A stretch of DNA of 64,000 nucleotides, from the NCBI RefSeq assembly GCF_014805625.2, contig NW_023998493.1, positions 1,908,082 through 1,972,081 on the forward strand, in the 5' to 3' direction. This document shows positions 59,296 through 64,000 of the stretch, in pieces (within the stretch, counting starts at the first letter, position 1; every line of letters starts with the position of its first letter). The notes beneath the pieces are model-generated. The model was not told where the DNA came from, did not search any database, and saw only the letters and a program-made list of their open reading frames with translations. Source of the DNA: Glossina fuscipes. Its lineage: Eukaryota > Arthropoda > Insecta > Diptera > Glossinidae. Made by a program: the position numbers and the translations under genes.

Positions 59296-61599
59296 AAAAA
59301 AGATAGGCACAAGATTTTCTGGGTGGAATAGGAACTTTTCCATATTTATATCACGAATTTCTAACTTTTGGCAGCAAGTTCGTTTATTGTTTGTCTGAAC
59401 CGATATCGAAATGCGAGCTTTGGGGTCCTTTGAAGATTCCGTAAATATCTTTAAAAGAGGCTTGGCCTCGTTATTGAAAACTTGAACTCGCCTGACAAGG
59501 GAGGTTAATGATTACAATGATAGAGTAAGTTAATTATTTGAATAGTCTTTACTTCTTCCTCTGCACATAATATAGATTAATGTAACTATGTATATATTTC
59601 AGTGGTCTTTGATAACCGTTCCCCCAACTTACAATTGAACTGGCCAACTAGATATGTTATACGTCGAAACATGCAGTAACCTGCGTTACAAAAAGTTGAT
59701 AGTTAAACGGTTTTCAGGAGCAAATATTAAAATCATTTTTCCTTAACTTTATTATGTATGGTGGATTGAATGTGTGGCACCCGATTATTCGATGAAACGG
59801 AAAATTTTAACAAAAACTGTATAATTTGCTTTGATATCCCAATTTAATGCAAAAGTTTGGTCATGACGATTAAATGTGAAATTGAAAGGTTTCAGTTTTA
59901 TATTTTGTATAATTTCTCATTTGCTAAGCATTTAATTAATTCCAATAAGGACTTTCCACATTAATTAGTTTTTTTTGTAATTATTATGTTTGTCGCCACA
60001 ACGCTCTGTTTAATGTTTTATAGAAAGCTTTCTAATTTTGTGGAAATACTATGATAAAGCAATCATTCATTTATATATATTTATATGTTAAATAATGGAA
60101 GAGAATAAAAGTTTATGTTGACTTTTATGTGAAACCAACGAACGTTGAGCGTACGCTTGATTTCTCCTTTTTTCGTATTAAAGTTTCACAAAGCCAAAAT
60201 CCGCCAATTGTCATGCGAGCAAAAGTTATTTTTATTCCATTTGCTTGGTAATTCAAATTCACATTCGACGGACATTTAGAATTCTGTGGCGGTTTGGAAA
60301 AACGATAAAGTTTAACTGACCAAAAATTTGCTAGTGTGTAAAATTTATGAGAAATGTTTGTCAGACAATGAATTATAAATCGTCGAAAAAATCCTTGTTA
60401 TTGAATTGAAAATGAGAAATATATGTTCGTGCAAGCAGGAGGTGTTTGTTTTTGCTAAGGTATTTAAAACAATCAGATTAAATTATTCATCGAAACTTAG
60501 AGCAAATGTTAATACTCCGGTCCGTTTGTTTACAAAAATTTCGGGAGTCTCCTCACCAAATACTTTTATGAATGTTTGCTATATGTGTACGAACTCAGTT
60601 GTTAGAATCAGTAGGTCTGTTAGAGCCAGCAGAGGTTAATTTGAAATGTGGAATAGTCACTTGTACGCAGATGTACAGTCTCTTGCTTGTATGGATTTTT
60701 TAAATTAAAACATTCCCATGCTCCATATAAAAATTCGCTTGGAAACTAGGGAAATTCGAAGGTCGTTAGATTCTTTGAATACGATAGTCGATGCAATATT
60801 ACTTACATAACGTTTCGCATTTTTTCCATAGTTCATGCAGACTGACGAAACGATAGCATATCTTAATTCTCCTCAATCTCCGTCTTAACTTCTTCTAGTT
60901 AGATTTGAACCAACGTACATTTCATTTAGTTTAATGCAGATTGGAAGGGTCGTCGGTTAAGCTTTTTATCGCATTTAAGGAAACATTCGCCATGACCTAA
61001 TCTGCAGACGGTATTCAGCTTCTTTTTTTTGGAGTTATCATCGATCGCATGCCAACATTTTTGTATTTATTTTTCTTCTTTAACTTTTTCACGGAAGAAC
61101 AAATTTCCGATATGTGTGTACACATGGCAACATGTTACTCAAATGATGAAAAAGTAAAATCGTTCAACACATAATGCAGTGAAAAAAATTCAATTGCAAT
61201 ATAATTCCTCCAAAAAGTAAATCAAGATATAATACCAGCTTAAACTTTTTCTTCGTGTTTTGATTCTTCCTCGGATATTTCACAATTATTTCCTTTTTTT
61301 AAAATGGAACCTATTTACTTAATGTATCGAGCATAGCAGCCACAATAAAGGTAACCCTTTGGATTTTCAAGCAACGCCGAAACTTAAGCATTCATTTTCG
61401 TAAGGGTAATGGCTACTTTCGTGGATAATTTGAAAATTTTTCTTTCTGGTTTCTTCTCGCAATGATTAACTCTGGTGCAGTAGCTAGGCCGTGCACTTTC
61501 TTACATTCAAATAAATCACAAATCGTTTGGAGGCATATTTTTAGTTATTCTTTCACCTTCTACACTCAAACGTGGAACACTCTAGGTATTAGGAGTTTG
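59296..61599. other. Intergenic DNA, nothing recognised
   Basis: The 77-codon frame at 60406 is not supported. No assignable repeats. Confidence 0.4.
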
Positions 61600-62050
61600 C
61601 AAAAATTATAATCACTTTTTCACTTGAATAAGGCATTTATTATGGAAAACTGGTACAATATGTATTAGTCAAAATATCCTTTTCTACAAAATTTTATAAT
61701 ATTTTTTGCAACATGGCGACATCAAGTCGAAAGAACTTATATTGGTTTGGCAGCGGTCCGCCCACCGACCCATTTTCGCATTTGTTCAACTTTGCAATCC
61801 TGCGTGGCAGCCAAGCCATGATGCATCAATCTGAACAAGCGGTAGTCAGGAGCCGCTATGTCTGGTGAATACGCTGTGTATGGCCTTTCCATTCCAGCTG
61901 TAACAGTGTATCCTGGACAACTCTTCCAACAAATGGCAAAAAAATAGCATTTTCAGTTAATTCGGGTCGTCGCATTTAAACCATTGAAATCAAAACCGAC
62001 AATTGGGATATGATGGAGCAGCATTATCATAAGCGTCTGAACTGGCGGCT
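61600..62050 (-). pseudogene. Mariner transposase relic, C-terminal catalytic part
   Basis: On the minus strand the frame near 61895-61760 reads ERPYTAYSPDIAAPDYRLFR then LMHHGLA and KVEQMRKWVGGRTAAKP, matching the mariner end (HPPYSPDLAPSDYHLFRSM.HGL......DVKKW...). The third catalytic Asp of YSPD is kept (codon 61862-61860), but upstream blocks are broken by stops and shifts and the following LPERW...YF block is scrambled. This wording differs from the relic at 43525, so a separate mariner lineage is likely. Confidence 0.65.
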
Positions 62051-62403
62051 TCACCGTGTTGGTCAACTTCTAAAGCAGAATTCTTCAAATAATCAACAAA
62101 AATAATGTATTTGGAGGAAGAACAATTTTGAGCGCTCTATGATTAGTGTCGGCGTACACTAAATTAATCAATAATATTAAATGGAAAAATGTTATTTTAT
62201 GTAGAGGAAGATCAAAACCATCAAATTCAACCGTTATGTACACTGGTTTTTCGCATTTCTATATCATTTTTACCAGTAGAAGTAGCTGATCGAAATTTTC
62301 ATCTTAAGCGACGACAGACTGTATATGTATGTATATAACACAGAACTTTTTTAGTGTGCTACTTATCACCTGTAAAGTTATTACACATGTGTATAATTGC
62401 AGC

Positions 62404-62434
<31 letters not shown>
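62404..62434. repeat. TAA/ATT trinucleotide tail of the I-type element
   Basis: About ten ATT units on the plus strand, i.e. TAA on the strand of the retrotransposon, forming its 3' terminus. Confidence 0.9.
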
Positions 62435-64000
62435 TTAATTTTAGACTAATGAAATGAATTCTTAGACTAAAAAAAAGACATTGAGCACTAGCAACACAGG
62501 CTATCGGCTCTAATTTAAATAAATGGATATTAGATAGTGAATTTAGTAGTATTAAAAAAGTAATATATTGAATTGATATTCTGTTCTGAAGCTGATTGTA
62601 GAATGTTCAAAGGGTTAATCGTTCCAAATGCAATACTTCTAGCCGAGGAAAAGTTGAGGCAATCGCAGAGAATGTGCTTTATAGTAAGAGTTTGTCCACA
62701 ACAGCAGATTGGGGGAGAAGACTTCTTCAGGATCCATTGGTGAGTTGCAATTGTATGACCAAGGCGAATTCTCGAAAATGTTTGGATCTTGGTTTTCTCA
62801 ACGTTTCTTGGATATAAAGGTGGAGTTAATTGAGGGTTAATGCAAGAGTAGTGTTGATGATGGTATTGTAAATTTCCTTCTGCAATTTTCTCTTTAACTT
62901 TTCTTTCTTTATACTACTTACCAATACTTTCTTCCAATGTATCTTTGAAGATCCAACTTTTCCATGACATCATCCATAATTAGAGGAGCAGAAGCAGCAT
63001 ACTTTGCCGCTCGATCAGCCTGCTCATTTCCCAGTAAACCGATGTGACTTGGTACCCATAACATTTTAATTTTTCCGTCGTGTGTAGTAATTATATTCCT
63101 TAATTTGTTGATGGTGCTCCATCTCGAAGTCGAAGGGTTTCGGGTAGCTTGTAATACAGACAAACTGTCAGTAACAATGACGGTTTTGAGTTTGTTTTCA
63201 TGGGCAAGGTTGGCAGCGTGAAGGATAGCTCTGGCTTCCGTTGTGAAAGTTGAAGTACTTTCGTGAAATATGTGGTTGAGAAGAACTCGTCCTGTAGCAT
63301 CAACCACCGCACAAGCAGGAGGCAGACCAGAAGATTTTGAGCCGTCTGTGTACAAAAGATTCCAACCAGTATTGTCCAATACTTAGGTTTTCTCAGCTAT
63401 TAGATTCCTGAAGACGTAATTTGGAGTATCTTCTTTCTTGTGCATAGACAGTGAGATGTCAAAAGAGCAGTCTTTCAAAGTCCAGGGAGGTTTAACACCA
63501 AAAGAGCGGGAAATTTTTAAGGTAATGTTCAATTCCTTTGCGATGCACAAACAATGGTGAATTGCAGATGGTGACTTTGGAATTTTCTTCGCAATAATAA
63601 TCTTTCTTACGTCATCACCGAGAATGGATTTGTTTGAATTAAGAAGCTTAGGGACTATTTTAGCTTTTAACTCATACAGTCTATTTTCTAAAGTTGGGAG
63701 ACCAGTTTCAATTATAATACTATTTATGGGCGTCGTCCGAAAAGCATAACAACTTTCTCTAACGGCTTGGTGATAGACCGGTTTAAGGATGTTGATATTA
63801 GATTTGCAGCTATTGCCATAAATTATCAAAGCATAGTCAATCTTGCTTAACACAAGCATTTTGGTAAGATAAGGAATAGGATTAATGTGCGCATGGCTTC
63901 TCCAAGCAACGTACTGTATGAAATTTACCCTTGTTAAAAGGGAGTTTAGACAGTTCTCCAACGATAATTGTTTGAAAACGTGAGCCCGAGAACATGGAGC
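62404..64000 (-). mobile_element. I-clade non-LTR retrotransposon, 3' part, inactivated; continues past the window
   Basis: On the minus strand ORF2 enters from beyond 64000 and reads to 63383 (C-terminal side of RT with MLVLSKIDYALIIYGNS), where an in-frame TAA interrupts it. It resumes in the same frame with an RNase H domain (63379-62918): LYTDGS, TTEARAI, VTDSLS and NEQADRAA give the four acidic residues D-E-D-D, and WVPSHIGLLGNEQ is conserved. A frameshift near 62900 precedes the last block, SRIRLGHTIATHQWILKK and PPICCCGQ...HILCDC, ending near 62540. The 3' end is a run of TAA units (62404-62434), as in Drosophila I elements. It is inactive because of the stop and the shift, but recent enough to align over its whole length. 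Confidence 0.85.

Overview
This 64 kb window is AT-rich, intron-rich insect nuclear DNA. The one host gene found, a Dpr-type immunoglobulin gene closest to fly dpr20, together with Jockey, I and mariner type transposon relics and abundant short interspersed repeats, points to a higher fly (Diptera: Cyclorrhapha). A tephritid-like fruit fly is my inference, not something the sequence proves.

The host gene lies on the minus strand between 33246 and 17969. I could assemble it completely from six coding exons whose splice sites and phases all agree: a 55 nt signal-peptide exon (33246-33192), an 11.4 kb first intron, a long Ser/Thr/Gln-rich exon (21824-20938) that ends inside the first Ig domain, exons for Ig1 (19124-18887) and Ig2 (18767-18556 and 18383-18278), and a small last exon (18072-17969) with a Leu-rich hydrophobic tail that looks like a GPI-anchor signal. 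The predicted protein is 533 residues. No other host gene could be supported on either strand; almost all other open frames are short and unconvincing.

The rest is intergenic or intronic DNA full of decayed mobile elements. Left flank (1-17.9 kb): a Jockey-type relic (8-9 kb), several copies of an interspersed repeat I call family A, one family B and one family C copy, and a tRNA-derived SINE (11.6 kb). First intron (21.8-33.2 kb): a second Jockey relic (23.4-23.9 kb), AT microsatellites, a GC-richer island of unknown nature (26.4-26.8 kb), a clean 559 bp MITE with ~156 bp terminal inverted repeats and a 9 bp target duplication (27.5-28.1 kb), and a family B copy. Right flank (33.2-64 kb): mariner-type transposase fragments at 34.7, 43.5-44.1, 51.8 and 61.6-62.0 kb, a more distant DDE/D transposase relic at 55.0-55.8 kb, a solo LTR with tandem repeats and a 4 bp target duplication (45.6-46.3 kb), a third Jockey relic (49.4-50.2 kb), further A, B, C and SINE copies, and at the right edge the 3' end of an I-clade retrotransposon with a TAA-repeat tail that runs out of the window.

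Family A and B copies share a 5' end like ACAAGTA(A/G)GAA, a small palindrome near that end, and subterminal inverted repeats, an organisation that recalls DINE-1/Helentron-type non-autonomous elements. No bacterial-type operon, CRISPR array or intact rRNA/tRNA gene was seen.
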